In this document: piece after piece, positions 23,163 to 31,737 of the stretch
Layout: every line of letters starts with the position of its first letter
Numbering within the stretch: position 1 is the first letter of the stretch
Assembly (NCBI RefSeq): GCF_001544975.2
Contig: NZ_FCOG02000053.1
Location: forward strand, 1 to 42,765
Direction: 5' to 3'
DNA: 42,765 bases
Source: Caballeronia arationis
GTDB taxonomy: Bacteria; Pseudomonadota; Gammaproteobacteria; Burkholderiales; Burkholderiaceae
Made by a program: the position numbers and the translations under genes
Notes under the pieces: model-generated
The model's input: the letters and a program-made list of their open reading frames with translations, nothing else
The model's database searches: none
Told to the model about the DNA's origin: nothing

Positions 23163-24467
23163 ATGGAATATCTCGATCTCGGACCCTTCTCACGTGCGTC
23201 CGGCACGGTCCGGCTGCCCGGCTCGAAGAGCATTTCGAACCGCGTGCTGCTGCTCGCCGCGCTGGGCGCGGGCGAAACGACGATCACGAACCTGCTCGAC
23301 TCCGACGACACCCGCGTGATGCTCGCCGCGCTCGCCGCGCTCGGCGTGAGTATCCAGAACGACGGCGAGCGCTGTGTCGTGAAAGGCACGGGCGGCGCGT
23401 TTCCGGTCAAGACGGCAGAACTCTTTCTCGGCAACGCCGGCACGGCGGTGCGCCCGCTGACGGCTGCACTCGCGGTGAACGGCGGCGAATACCGCGTGCA
23501 CGGCGTGCCGCGCATGCACGAGCGGCCGATCGGCGATCTCGTCGACGGTTTGCGGCAGATCGGCGCGCGCATCGACTACGAACTGAACGACGGCTTCCCG
23601 CCGCTCAACATCCACCCGGCGCAGATTGCCGTCGACAAGCCGATCCGCGTGCGCGGCGACGTGTCGAGCCAGTTCCTCACCGCGCTTTTGATGACCTTGC
23701 CGCTCGTGAAGTCGCAGGGCGGCGCGATCACGGTCGAAGTCGAAGGCGAACTGATCTCGAAGCCATACATCGACATCACGATCCGCCTGATGGAGCGCTT
23801 CGGCGTCACGGTCGAGCGCGACGGCTGGGCGCGCTTTACCGTGCCGGCGGGCGCGCAGTACCGCTCGCCGGGCACGATCATGGTGGAGGGCGATGCGTCG
23901 TCGGCGTCGTATTTTCTTGCGGCGGGCGCGATCGGCGGCGGTCCGGTGCGCGTAGAAGGCGTCGGACGCGCGAGCATCCAGGGCGACGTAGGTTTCGCCG
24001 ATGCGCTGATCCGCATGGGCGCCAACGTGATGATGGGCGACGACTGGATCGAGGTGCGCGGGGTCGAATCGGACGACGGGCGGCTCGCGGCCATCGACAT
24101 GGACTTCAACCTGATCCCCGACGCCGCGATGACGATCGCGGTCGCCGCGCTTTTCGCGGACGGCCCGACGACGCTGCGCAACATCGCGAGCTGGCGCGTG
24201 AAGGAAACCGACCGCATCGCCGCGATGGCGACCGAGCTGCGCAAGGTCGGCGCGACGGTGGAAGAGGGCGCGGACTATCTGATCGTCACGCCGCCCGTCA
24301 CGCTTGGCGCCAACGCCGCGATCGACACCTACGACGACCACCGCATGGCGATGTGCTTCTCGCTCGTCGCGCTCGGCGGCGTGCCGGTGCGCATCAATGA
24401 CCCGAAGTGCGTCGGCAAGACCTTTCCCGACTATTTCGACCGCTTTGCGACGCTCGCGAAACCCTGA
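23163..24467 (+). CDS. aroA: 3-phosphoshikimate 1-carboxyvinyltransferase (EPSP synthase)
   Basis: A protein of 434 residues joining shikimate-3-phosphate with phosphoenolpyruvate, the sixth step of the shikimate pathway. Motifs: LPGSKSISNR (18-27, K22), FLGNAGTAVRPLTAAL (the PEP site), RMHERPI, and RVKETDRIAAMATEL. The LGNAGT form is the class I type, usually sensitive to glyphosate. The start has AAGGA six bases upstream. It directly precedes cmk (49 bp), an order known from other proteobacteria, and serC lies upstream as in the E. coli serC-aroA pair. Confidence 0.97.
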   Translation: MEYLDLGPFSRASGTVRLPGSKSISNRVLLLAALGAGETTITNLLDSDDTRVMLAALAALGVSIQNDGERCVVKGTGGAFPVKTAELFLGNAGTAVRPLTAALAVNGGEYRVHGVPRMHERPIGDLVDGLRQIGARIDYELNDGFPPLNIHPAQIAVDKPIRVRGDVSSQFLTALLMTLPLVKSQGGAITVEVEGELISKPYIDITIRLMERFGVTVERDGWARFTVPAGAQYRSPGTIMVEGDASSASYFLAAGAIGGGPVRVEGVGRASIQGDVGFADALIRMGANVMMGDDWIEVRGVESDDGRLAAIDMDFNLIPDAAMTIAVAALFADGPTTLRNIASWRVKETDRIAAMATELRKVGATVEEGADYLIVTPPVTLGANAAIDTYDDHRMAMCFSLVALGGVPVRINDPKCVGKTFPDYFDRFATLAKP

Positions 24468-24481
24468 ACCAGCTGAACGAC

Positions 24482-24520
24482 ATGACTGTAACAATGCGTC
24501 CGCGCACCTCTATTCAATGA
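24482..24520 (+). CDS. Possible 12-residue leader peptide coupled to cmk
   Basis: A tiny frame, MTVTMRPRTSIQ, begins 15 bp after the aroA stop. Its TGA overlaps the cmk start codon as ATGA. cmk itself has no visible ribosome-binding site, so translation could reach it by re-initiation. The leader frame also has only a weak site, and chance is a fair alternative. No attenuation structure is seen. Confidence 0.3.
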   Translation: MTVTMRPRTSIQ

Positions 24521-25197
24521 AACCGACCCGTCCCTTTCATCAGACTCCGGTCATCACCATCGACGGGCCGACGGCATCGGGCAAAGGCACGGTCGCTGCG
24601 CTGGTTGCCGCGACGCTCGGTTTCCACCTGCTCGACAGCGGCGCGCTATACCGCCTGACCGCGCTCGCGAGCCTGCGCTACCAGATCGGCGCAGAAGATG
24701 CCGGCGCACTTGCAAAACTCGTCGACGCGCTGCATATCACGTTTCGCGAAGGTTGCGCGCAGCTCGACGGCGTGGACGTATCGGCGGAAATCCGCGCCGA
24801 GGAAGTCGGCAACCGGGCTTCCGCGATCGCTGTCCACCCCGAGGTCCGAAAAGCGCTGATTGCCCGCCAGCGGGCCTTCCGCAAGCTTCCGGGCCTAGTC
24901 GCGGACGGCCGCGACATGGGCACTGTGATCTTCCCCGACGCCACCTTGAAGGTCTTCCTGACCGCGAGCGTCGAGGCCCGCGCGGCCAGACGGTATAAGC
25001 AATTGATACAAAAAGGTTTTTCTGCTAATATGGAAGACTTGCTGAGAGATTTGCGTGAACGTGACGCGCGCGATAGCAATCGTGCCACCGCGCCACTCAA
25101 GCCCGCAGCGGACGCAAGGACGCTGGATTCATCCGGCTTATCCGTCGACCAGGCGGTCGAACAGATCATCGGCTGGTTCAGCGAAGTGCGCGTCTAG
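24517..25197 (+). CDS. cmk: Cytidylate kinase
   Basis: A protein of 226 residues phosphorylating CMP and dCMP with ATP. The P-loop is DGPTASGKGT (16-25), the CMP-binding insert region has SGALYR and ADGRDMGT, and the lid holds RAARRYKQL and RERDARDSNR with the conserved arginines. The long upstream frame from 24304 runs within aroA in another frame and is not used; ATG 24517 gives the family start. There is no clear Shine-Dalgarno sequence; a 12-codon frame ends on this start as ATGA. It lies upstream of rpsA as in E. coli. Confidence 0.95.
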   Translation: MKPTRPFHQTPVITIDGPTASGKGTVAALVAATLGFHLLDSGALYRLTALASLRYQIGAEDAGALAKLVDALHITFREGCAQLDGVDVSAEIRAEEVGNRASAIAVHPEVRKALIARQRAFRKLPGLVADGRDMGTVIFPDATLKVFLTASVEARAARRYKQLIQKGFSANMEDLLRDLRERDARDSNRATAPLKPAADARTLDSSGLSVDQAVEQIIGWFSEVRV

Positions 25198-25221
25198 TAG
25201 GGAAGTAGAAGTAGACAAGCT

Positions 25222-25268
25222 GGCGAGGGATCGCCGGTTCGCAAGGTGCTCCGTGAGAAACACGGAGC
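25222..25268 (+). promoter_or_regulatory. rpsA: Two leader hairpins upstream of rpsA
   Basis: Hairpin one: GGCGA (25222-25226), loop GGGA, TCGCC (25231-25235). Hairpin two: GCTCCGTG (25248-25255), loop AGAAA, CACGGAGC (25261-25268). Both lie in the 183-bp cmk-rpsA gap. rpsA has no Shine-Dalgarno sequence. In E. coli the rpsA mRNA also lacks a strong one and folds into hairpins recognised by S1 for autoregulation, so the same role is suggested here. A T-rich stretch (25309-25327) follows the second hairpin. Confidence 0.45.
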
Positions 25269-25380
25269 GTGGTTCAACCCTTTAACCCCGCGTGGCATTC
25301 GCTCTTTTTGCCGTTTTTGCCTTTTGGTCGCCGACCAGACAGGCAGGCATCGCGAAACAGTCATGCAAATATCGATTTTT

Positions 25381-27096
25381 ATGTCCGACCTGCAAACCTC
25401 CACCCCGAATACCGAATCTTTCGCGGCTCTGTTCGAAGAGTCGCTGACCAAGCAGGACATGCGCGCCGGCGAAGTGATCTCCGCCGAAGTCGTGCGCGTC
25501 GACCACAACTTCGTGGTCGTCAACGCTGGTCTCAAGTCCGAAGCCTACATTCCGCTCGAAGAATTCCTGAACGACGCGGGCGAGGTCGAAGTGCAGGCGG
25601 GCGACTTTGTTTCCGTCGCGATCGACGCGCTGGAAAACGGTTACGGCGACACGATCCTGTCGCGTGACAAGGCGAAGCGCCTCGCTTCGTGGCTGTCGCT
25701 GGAAAAAGCGCTCGACAACAACGAACTCGTGACCGGCACGATCACGGGCAAGGTCAAGGGCGGCATGACCGTCATGGTCAACGGCATCCGCGCGTTCCTG
25801 CCGGGTTCGCTCGTCGACACGCGTCCGGTCAAGGACACGACGCCGTACGAAGGCAAGACCCTCGAATTCCGCGTTATCAAGCTCGACCGCAAGCGTAACA
25901 ACGTCGTGTTGTCGCGCCGTGCCGTGATCGAAGCCACGCAAGGCGAAGAGCGCGCAAAGCTGCTCGAGACGCTGAAGGAAGGCGCGATCGTGGAAGGCGT
26001 GGTCAAGAACATCACCGACTACGGCGCGTTCGTGGACCTCGGCGGCATCGACGGCCTCCTGCACATCACCGACATCGCATGGCGTCGCGTGCGTCACCCG
26101 AGCGAAGTTCTCTCGGTTGGCCAGGAAGTCACCGCGAAGATCCTCAAGTTCGACCAAGAGAAGAACCGCGTCTCGCTCGGCATCAAGCAACTCGGCGACG
26201 ATCCGTGGGAAGGCATTTCCCGCCGCTACCCGTCGGGCACGCGCCTGTTCGGCAAGGTCACCAACATCACCGACTACGGCGCATTCGTCGAAGTGGAATC
26301 GGGCATCGAAGGCCTGGTTCACGTGTCGGAAATGGACTGGACGAACAAGAACGTTGCACCGTCGAAGGTCGTGCAGCTGGGCGACGAAGTCGAAGTCATG
26401 GTTCTCGAAATCGACGAAGACCGCCGCCGTATCAGCCTCGGCATGAAGCAGTGCAAGCCGAACCCGTGGGACGACTTCAGCCGCAACTTCAAGAAGGGCG
26501 ACAAGATCAGCGGCGCCATCAAGTCGATCACCGACTTCGGCGTGTTCATCGGTCTGCCTGGCGGCATCGACGGTCTGGTTCACCTTTCGGACCTGTCGTG
26601 GAGCGAAACCGGCGAAGAAGCCGTGCGCAAGTACAAGAAGGGCGACGAAGTCGAAGCCGTGGTTCTGGGCATCGACGTCGAGAAGGAACGCATTTCGCTC
26701 GGCATCAAGCAGCTCGAAGGCGATCCGTTCAGCAACTTTGTCGCGATCAACGACAAGGGCGCAATCGTCGACGGCACGGTGAAGTCGGTCGACGCGAAGG
26801 GTGCGGTCATCACGCTGACGGCTGACGTCGAAGGCTACCTGCGCGCGTCGGAAATCGCTCAGGACCGTGTGGAAGACGCTCGCAACGTGCTGAAGGAAGG
26901 CGACAAGGTCAATGCGATGATCATCAACATCGACCGCAAGTCGCGCGGCATCAACCTGTCGATCAAGGCCAAGGATTCGGCCGAGCAACAGGAAGCGATG
27001 CGCGGTCTGGCAGCATCGGACTCGAACGCCGCTGCTACCGGCACGACCAACCTCGGCGCGCTGCTCAAGGCCAAGCTCGACGGCCAGAACAGCTAA
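25381..27096 (+). CDS. rpsA: 30S ribosomal protein S1
   Basis: A protein of 571 residues that binds mRNA and delivers it to the 30S subunit. It contains six S1/OB-fold repeats; repeats three to six are clearest, each with a GxVxxxxDYGAFV-type motif (NITDYGAFVDLGGIDGLLH, NITDYGAFVEVESGIEGLVH, SITDFGVFIGLPGGIDGLVH) and a closing RISLGMKQ/RVSLGIKQ. The frame stays open to 25246, but ATG 25381 gives the family start MSDLQTS. No Shine-Dalgarno sequence precedes it, as is known for rpsA in other bacteria. The length is near that of other betaproteobacterial S1 proteins. ihfB follows after 22 bp. Confidence 0.97.
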   Translation: MSDLQTSTPNTESFAALFEESLTKQDMRAGEVISAEVVRVDHNFVVVNAGLKSEAYIPLEEFLNDAGEVEVQAGDFVSVAIDALENGYGDTILSRDKAKRLASWLSLEKALDNNELVTGTITGKVKGGMTVMVNGIRAFLPGSLVDTRPVKDTTPYEGKTLEFRVIKLDRKRNNVVLSRRAVIEATQGEERAKLLETLKEGAIVEGVVKNITDYGAFVDLGGIDGLLHITDIAWRRVRHPSEVLSVGQEVTAKILKFDQEKNRVSLGIKQLGDDPWEGISRRYPSGTRLFGKVTNITDYGAFVEVESGIEGLVHVSEMDWTNKNVAPSKVVQLGDEVEVMVLEIDEDRRRISLGMKQCKPNPWDDFSRNFKKGDKISGAIKSITDFGVFIGLPGGIDGLVHLSDLSWSETGEEAVRKYKKGDEVEAVVLGIDVEKERISLGIKQLEGDPFSNFVAINDKGAIVDGTVKSVDAKGAVITLTADVEGYLRASEIAQDRVEDARNVLKEGDKVNAMIINIDRKSRGINLSIKAKDSAEQQEAMRGLAASDSNAAATGTTNLGALLKAKLDGQNS

Positions 27097-27118
27097 GCCT
27101 TAACGGTACTGCTGCAGT

Positions 27119-27445
27119 ATGACCAAATCGGAATTGGTCGCCCAACTGGCGTCGCGATTTCCGCAACTTGTCCTCAAGGATGCGGATTTCGCGGTGAAGA
27201 CGATGCTTGATGCGATGTCGGAGGCTCTGGCCAACGGCCATCGCATCGAAATTCGCGGCTTCGGCAGCTTCGGGCTCAATCGTCGTCCGTCTCGCGTCGG
27301 ACGCAATCCGAAGTCGGGTGAAAAAGTGCTGGTGCCGGAGAAATTCGTGCCGCACTTCAAGCCGGGCAAGGAATTGCGTGAACGCGTCGATGGTCGCGCA
27401 GGCGAGCCGATGAAGGCGTCCGACGACGAAGACGACGATCTCTGA
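27119..27445 (+). CDS. ihfB: Integration host factor subunit beta
   Basis: A protein of 108 residues and a DNA-bending nucleoid protein, working as a heterodimer with IHF alpha in recombination, replication and promoter control. It shows the HU/IHF fold: helical MTKSELVAQLASRFP, the strand region IEIRGFGSF, and the beta-arm tip GRNPKSGEKV whose Pro intercalates in the minor groove. The C-terminal ~14 residues form an acidic extension (SDDEDDDL) longer than E. coli IhfB (94 aa), as in other Burkholderia. It follows rpsA as in E. coli and ends at a terminator. The ribosome-binding site is weak. Confidence 0.96.
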   Translation: MTKSELVAQLASRFPQLVLKDADFAVKTMLDAMSEALANGHRIEIRGFGSFGLNRRPSRVGRNPKSGEKVLVPEKFVPHFKPGKELRERVDGRAGEPMKASDDEDDDL

Positions 27446-27494
27446 TCGGCGTCGGAATCGAAGGCCGCAGTGTCCAGCCAGACGGCAATGACCG

Positions 27495-27524
27495 GAAAAA
27501 GCACCCCACGGGGTGCTTTTTTTT
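27495..27524 (+). terminator. Intrinsic terminator after ihfB
   Basis: AAAAAGCACCCC pairs with GGGGTGCTTTTT around a two-base AC centre (likely a four-base loop with one pair open), then more T: eight in all (27517-27524). It lies about 50 bp past the stop codon and ends the cmk-rpsA-ihfB unit. Confidence 0.93.
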
Positions 27525-27645
27525 CGCCCGTCACTTTCGAATGCGTCGACTGCGGCGCGCATGGGTTCGACTCTTGCTGCAGCAGGCGATGCCGTTTCAC
27601 TCTTACCGGCCGTCACCCGTTGCACTGCCGGGGATACGCATCAAT

Positions 27646-27651
27646 TACAAT
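27646..27651 (+). promoter_or_regulatory. Candidate -10 for lapA-lapB
   Basis: TACAAT lies between the ihfB terminator and lapA, 91 bp before the lapA start. No -35 match is seen at 16-18 bp; TTGCAC is 20 bp upstream. The position is sensible, since a new transcript must begin after the terminator. Confidence 0.4.
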
Positions 27652-27742
27652 ACCGGTCACTTTCGGCCCGGGTCGTCGCTCGCGCGGATTCACGCGCGCA
27701 GTCAAACCGATGCCGTCCGCCACCGCCGTCGAGAGAGTCTCC

Positions 27743-28036
27743 ATGAAATTTTTTGTCTGGCTGATCCGCGTTCTCGTCTTCGTCCTGCTGCTGGTCCTGG
27801 CGCTCGCCAACACGCAGACCGCGGAACTCAAATTCCTCGCCGTCTATGTCTGGCAGGCGCCGCTGATCCTGATCGGCCTGGCATTTTTTGTCGTCGGCTT
27901 GCTGGCGGGGCTCGTGTCCGCGCTGCCTGCGATGTTCCGCCTGCGCATGGAAAACGGCCGGCTGAAGCGCGAACTGCGCATTGCGCGCGAGCAGCCGGTG
28001 GCGGTGGAAGAACCGCCGATGCCGCCGCTCATCTGA
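27743..28036 (+). CDS. lapA: LapA family inner-membrane protein (DUF1049)
   Basis: A protein of 97 residues with two transmembrane segments (~4-22 and ~37-61) separated by NTQTAELKFLAVYVWQAP, the family hallmark, then a cytoplasmic coiled segment (RLRMENGRLKRELRIAREQ) and a Pro-rich end. LapA and LapB form an inner-membrane unit that in E. coli controls LPS synthesis by directing LpxC to FtsH degradation. The frame extends upstream to 27470, but ATG 27743 gives the family start MKFFVWLIR. It follows the ihfB terminator and precedes lapB by 69 bp, the order seen in E. coli after ihfB. Confidence 0.92.
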   Translation: MKFFVWLIRVLVFVLLLVLALANTQTAELKFLAVYVWQAPLILIGLAFFVVGLLAGLVSALPAMFRLRMENGRLKRELRIAREQPVAVEEPPMPPLI

Positions 28037-28105
28037 CCGGTCATCGCCGGCCATGCACCACTGCGCCGGCAACCTCAAACCCGACTCACCGACTATTCGC
28101 ATCGC

Positions 28106-29281
28106 ATGGATCTCGACTTCTGGTGGCTGCTTGTCATTCCTGTCGCTTTTGCACTCGGCTGGATGGCATCGCGCTATGACCTGAAAACGCTGCTGTCCGA
28201 AAACGCGAATCTGCCGCGCTCGTACTTCCGCGGCCTCAACTTCCTGCTCAACGAGCAGCACGACAAGGCGATCGACGCTTTCATCGAAGTCGCGAAGCTC
28301 GATCCCGAAACCATCGAATTGCACTTTGCGCTCGGCAACCTGTTTCGCCGGCGCGGCGAGACCGACCGCGCGATCCGGGTGCATCAGAACCTGCTGAGCC
28401 GCGCTGACCTGCCTGCCGCCGAGCGCGACCACGCGCTCTTCGAACTCGGCCAGGACTTCCTGAAGGCGGGCCTGCTCGACCGCGCCGAGGAAACGTTCCG
28501 CTCGCTCGAAGCGGGCGAGTACGCGCTGGGCGCCCAGCGCGCGCTCTTGACCATCTACGAAATCGAGAAAGACTGGCCGAAGTCGATCGTGACGGCCGAG
28601 CGCATCGAGAAAATGGGCGCGCCGACGCTCACGAGGGAAATCGCGCACTTCCACTGCGAACTCGCGCAGGAAGCGCTGCAGCGCAAAAACCCCGACGACG
28701 CCCGTGCCGAGCTGAAACTGGCGCTCGAAGCGAACCCGGACAATGTGCGCGCGACCATCCTCTCGGGCGACGTCGATGCGGCTGCCGGCAATCTCGTCAG
28801 CGCGATCGCGTGCTGGAAGCGCGTCGAGGAGCAGAATGCGGCTTATCTGCCGCTCGTCGCCGAGAAGCTGATGAACGCGTACAGCGCGCTCGACCGCGCG
28901 GAAGAAGGAGTCGATCTGCTGACCGACTATGTGAACCGCTATCCGTCGAACGATCTGCTCGACGTCGCGTTCAAGCACGTCGAGGTGCTACGCGGCCTTG
29001 ACGCCGCGCACGCGCTCGCGCGCAAGCAGATGCAAAGCTCGCCGAATCTCGCGGGCATGACGCGTCTGCTCGAAGCGCAGGAAGCAGTCGCCGAGGAACC
29101 GCGGCGCGGCGAACTGCAACTGATGCGCACGCTTGTCAAACAGCGCACCAAGAACCTGCCGCGTTATACGTGTCAAACTTGTGGTTTCCGCGCACGTCTT
29201 TTCTACTGGCAATGTCCCGGCTGTAGCGGCTGGGAAACGTATGCGCCGCGCCGCGTCGAGCCGATCACGGCTTCGGCCTGA
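28106..29281 (+). CDS. lapB: Lipopolysaccharide assembly protein LapB (YciM)
   Basis: A protein of 391 residues: an N-terminal membrane anchor (WWLLVIPVAFALGWMASRY), about eight tetratricopeptide repeats (~35-340, for example RSYFRGLNFLLNEQHDKAIDA, given here as helix pairs; and HFALGNLFRRRGETDRAIRVH), and a C-terminal rubredoxin-like metal site with CQTC and CPGC in the last ~35 residues. In E. coli it recruits LpxC to FtsH and balances LPS with phospholipid; the metal site is needed. The gene lies after lapA. The next three genes make LPS or surface-sugar precursors, in keeping with an envelope theme. Confidence 0.95.
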   Translation: MDLDFWWLLVIPVAFALGWMASRYDLKTLLSENANLPRSYFRGLNFLLNEQHDKAIDAFIEVAKLDPETIELHFALGNLFRRRGETDRAIRVHQNLLSRADLPAAERDHALFELGQDFLKAGLLDRAEETFRSLEAGEYALGAQRALLTIYEIEKDWPKSIVTAERIEKMGAPTLTREIAHFHCELAQEALQRKNPDDARAELKLALEANPDNVRATILSGDVDAAAGNLVSAIACWKRVEEQNAAYLPLVAEKLMNAYSALDRAEEGVDLLTDYVNRYPSNDLLDVAFKHVEVLRGLDAAHALARKQMQSSPNLAGMTRLLEAQEAVAEEPRRGELQLMRTLVKQRTKNLPRYTCQTCGFRARLFYWQCPGCSGWETYAPRRVEPITASA

Positions 29282-29371
29282 CAACGCGAGCGGCAAGCCT
29301 GCCGGCAAGAGGCACTCGGGCCGACACTTGGCCGCGCCCCTGCCGGCATCCTCAGAACAACCGGAACGCGT

Positions 29372-30763
29372 ATGAAAATTACCATCGTCGGCACGGGTTA
29401 CGTCGGTCTGGTGACCGGCGCGTGCCTTGCTGAAATCGGCCACGACGTGTTTTGCGTCGACGTCGACCCGCGCAAGATCGAAATCCTCAACAACGGCGGC
29501 GTGCCGATTCACGAACCGGGCCTGCTCGAAATCCTGAAGCGCACGCGCGCGGCCGGCCGCATCCAGTTCTCGACGGACGTCGAAGCGAGCGTGAAGCACG
29601 GCGAAATCCAGTTCATCGCGGTCGGCACGCCGCCCGACGAAGACGGTTCCGCTGACCTGCAATACGTGCTCGCGGCGGCGCGCAATATCGGCCGCTATTC
29701 GAACGGCTTCAAGGTGATCGTCGACAAGTCGACGGTGCCGGTCGGTACGGCGCTCCAGGTGCGCAGGGTCGTCGGGGAAGAACTGAAGGCGCGCGGGCTC
29801 GATACGTCGGACAAGCACGGCTTTTCGGTCGTGTCGAATCCGGAGTTCCTGAAGGAAGGCGCCGCGGTCGACGACTTCATGCGCCCGGACCGGATCGTGA
29901 TCGGTCTCGACGACGACGAAGCCGGCAGCAGCGCGCGCGAAAAGATGAAGCGGCTCTATGCGCCGTTCAACCGCAATCACGAACGCACGCTGTACATGGA
30001 CGTGCGTTCGGCGGAGTTCACGAAGTACGCGGCCAACGCGATGCTCGCGACGCGCATCTCGTTCATGAACGACTTGTCGAACCTGGCGGACACCGTCGGC
30101 GCGGACATCGAAGCGGTGCGTCGCGGGATCGGCTCCGATCCTCGCATCGGCTACCACTTTCTGTATGCGGGCTGCGGCTACGGCGGCTCGTGCTTCCCGA
30201 AGGACGTGCAGGCGCTCGTGCAGACGGCGCGTGAGAACGGCCATCGGCTGCGCATTCTCGAATCGGTCGAGGAAGTGAACGACGCGCAGAAGGAAGTGCT
30301 CGTGAACAAGATCACGAAGTGCATGGGCGAAGACCTGCGCGGCCGCACGTTCGCGGTCTGGGGCCTCGCGTTCAAGCCGAACACGGACGACATGCGCGAG
30401 GCGTCGAGCCGGCGCCTGATCGCGGCGCTGCTTTCGCGCGGCGCGACGGTGCGCGCGTACGACCCCGTGGCGCTCGACGAAGCGCAGCGCGTGTTCGCAC
30501 TCGATCTCGCGGGCCGCCCCGACGACCTGAAGCGCCTCACGTTCGTGACCTCGCAGAAGGAAGCGCTGCCCGGCGCCGACGCGCTCGTGATTGTCACCGA
30601 GTGGAAGGAGTTCAAGAGTCCCGATTTCGCTCATCTGAAGAGTGAGCTGAAAATGCCGGTCGTCTTCGATGGCCGCAACCTGTACGAACCCGAAGCGATG
30701 GCCGAACTCGGCATCGACTATTACGCGATAGGACGTCCCCATGTCGAACTCGACGGCGCCTGA
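29372..30763 (+). CDS. ugd: UDP-glucose 6-dehydrogenase
   Basis: A protein of 463 residues oxidising UDP-glucose to UDP-glucuronate with two NAD+. The Rossmann motif is GTGYVGLVTGACLAEIGH (7-24); the catalytic cysteine is C274 in YGGSCFPKDVQAL; K218 and N222 lie in the TKYAANAMLATRISF region; and a C-terminal UDP-binding domain follows. UDP-glucuronate feeds 4-amino-4-deoxy-arabinose for lipid A and core (important in Burkholderia, including for polymyxin resistance) and exopolysaccharides. It overlaps hldA by 23 bp, so both are on one transcript. The 90-bp gap after lapB shows no clear promoter. Confidence 0.96.
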   Translation: MKITIVGTGYVGLVTGACLAEIGHDVFCVDVDPRKIEILNNGGVPIHEPGLLEILKRTRAAGRIQFSTDVEASVKHGEIQFIAVGTPPDEDGSADLQYVLAAARNIGRYSNGFKVIVDKSTVPVGTALQVRRVVGEELKARGLDTSDKHGFSVVSNPEFLKEGAAVDDFMRPDRIVIGLDDDEAGSSAREKMKRLYAPFNRNHERTLYMDVRSAEFTKYAANAMLATRISFMNDLSNLADTVGADIEAVRRGIGSDPRIGYHFLYAGCGYGGSCFPKDVQALVQTARENGHRLRILESVEEVNDAQKEVLVNKITKCMGEDLRGRTFAVWGLAFKPNTDDMREASSRRLIAALLSRGATVRAYDPVALDEAQRVFALDLAGRPDDLKRLTFVTSQKEALPGADALVIVTEWKEFKSPDFAHLKSELKMPVVFDGRNLYEPEAMAELGIDYYAIGRPHVELDGA

Positions 30764-31730
30764 TCAGAAGCCCGAACAGTCAGGCAAGCAAGCGCCCATT
30801 CCGGTGGTGCCGCGCGCGCGCATTTCGGCGGCGCGCGTCCTGGTCGTCGGCGATGTGATGCTCGACCGCTACTGGTTCGGCAACGTCGACCGCATCTCGC
30901 CGGAAGCGCCCGTGCCGGTCGTGCACGTGCAGAAGAAGGAAGACCGTCTGGGCGGCGCGGCGAACGTCGCGCGCAACGCGGCGGCGCTGGGCGCGCAGGC
31001 GGGGCTGCTTTGCGTCGTCGGGCACGACGAGCCGGGCGAGCGCGTGGTCGAGCTGCTCGGCGAGAGCAAAGTCGCAGCGTACCTGGAGCGCGACCCCGAA
31101 CTGCTCACGACGATCAAACTCCGCGTGCTGTCGCGCCAGCAGCAACTGCTGCGCGTCGATTTCGAGAACTCGCCGACGCACGAAGTGCTGCGTGCGTGCC
31201 TCGCGCGCTTCGGCGACTTGCTGCCGCAACACGACGTCATCCTGATGTCGGATTACGCCAAGGGCGGCTTGACCCACGTCACGCAAATGATCGCGGACGC
31301 GAAACGTGCGGGCAAGCCGGTGCTCGTCGATCCGAAGGGCGACGACTGGGACCGTTATCGCGGCGCCACGCTCATCACGCCGAACCGCGCGGAATTGCGC
31401 GAAGTGGTCGGGCAGTGGAAGTCGGAGGAGGATTTGCACGAGCGCGTCGCGAAGCTGCGCAGTGAACTCGAATTCGACGCGTTGCTGCTCACGCGCTCGG
31501 AAGAAGGCATGACGCTCTTCACGGACAATCGCGTGGTGCACACGCAGGCCGACGCGCGCGAAGTCTACGATGTGTCCGGCGCGGGCGACACCGTCATCGC
31601 GACGGTCGCGACCATGCTCGGCGCGGGCGTGCCGCTGATCGACTCGATCGTGTACGCGAACCGGGCGGCGGGCATCGTCGTCGGCAAGCTGGGCACGGCC
31701 ACCGTCGACTACAACGAACTTTTCGCTTGA
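30741..31730 (+). CDS. hldA: D-glycero-beta-D-manno-heptose 7-phosphate kinase (HldA/RfaE1)
   Basis: A protein of 329 residues of the PfkB/ribokinase family, phosphorylating heptose 7-phosphate to the 1,7-bisphosphate for the LPS inner core. Motifs: GDVMLDRYWFGNVDRISPEAP (given as the first PfkB signature, 37-57), RLGGAANVARNAAALG, and the catalytic DVSGAGDTV with D283. Only the kinase half is present; the adenylyltransferase domain (HldC/RfaE2) fused in E. coli HldE is missing and must be encoded elsewhere. The start overlaps ugd by 23 bp, with AGGACG upstream. The first ~28 residues are a polar, low-complexity extension. Confidence 0.94.
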   Translation: MSNSTAPDQKPEQSGKQAPIPVVPRARISAARVLVVGDVMLDRYWFGNVDRISPEAPVPVVHVQKKEDRLGGAANVARNAAALGAQAGLLCVVGHDEPGERVVELLGESKVAAYLERDPELLTTIKLRVLSRQQQLLRVDFENSPTHEVLRACLARFGDLLPQHDVILMSDYAKGGLTHVTQMIADAKRAGKPVLVDPKGDDWDRYRGATLITPNRAELREVVGQWKSEEDLHERVAKLRSELEFDALLLTRSEEGMTLFTDNRVVHTQADAREVYDVSGAGDTVIATVATMLGAGVPLIDSIVYANRAAGIVVGKLGTATVDYNELFA

Positions 31731-31737
31731 GATTACC

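Noticed and set aside
25309..25327. T-rich stretch in the rpsA leader as an intrinsic terminator
   Set aside because: The hairpin at 25248-25268 is about 40 bp away from the T-rich stretch, too far for an intrinsic terminator.
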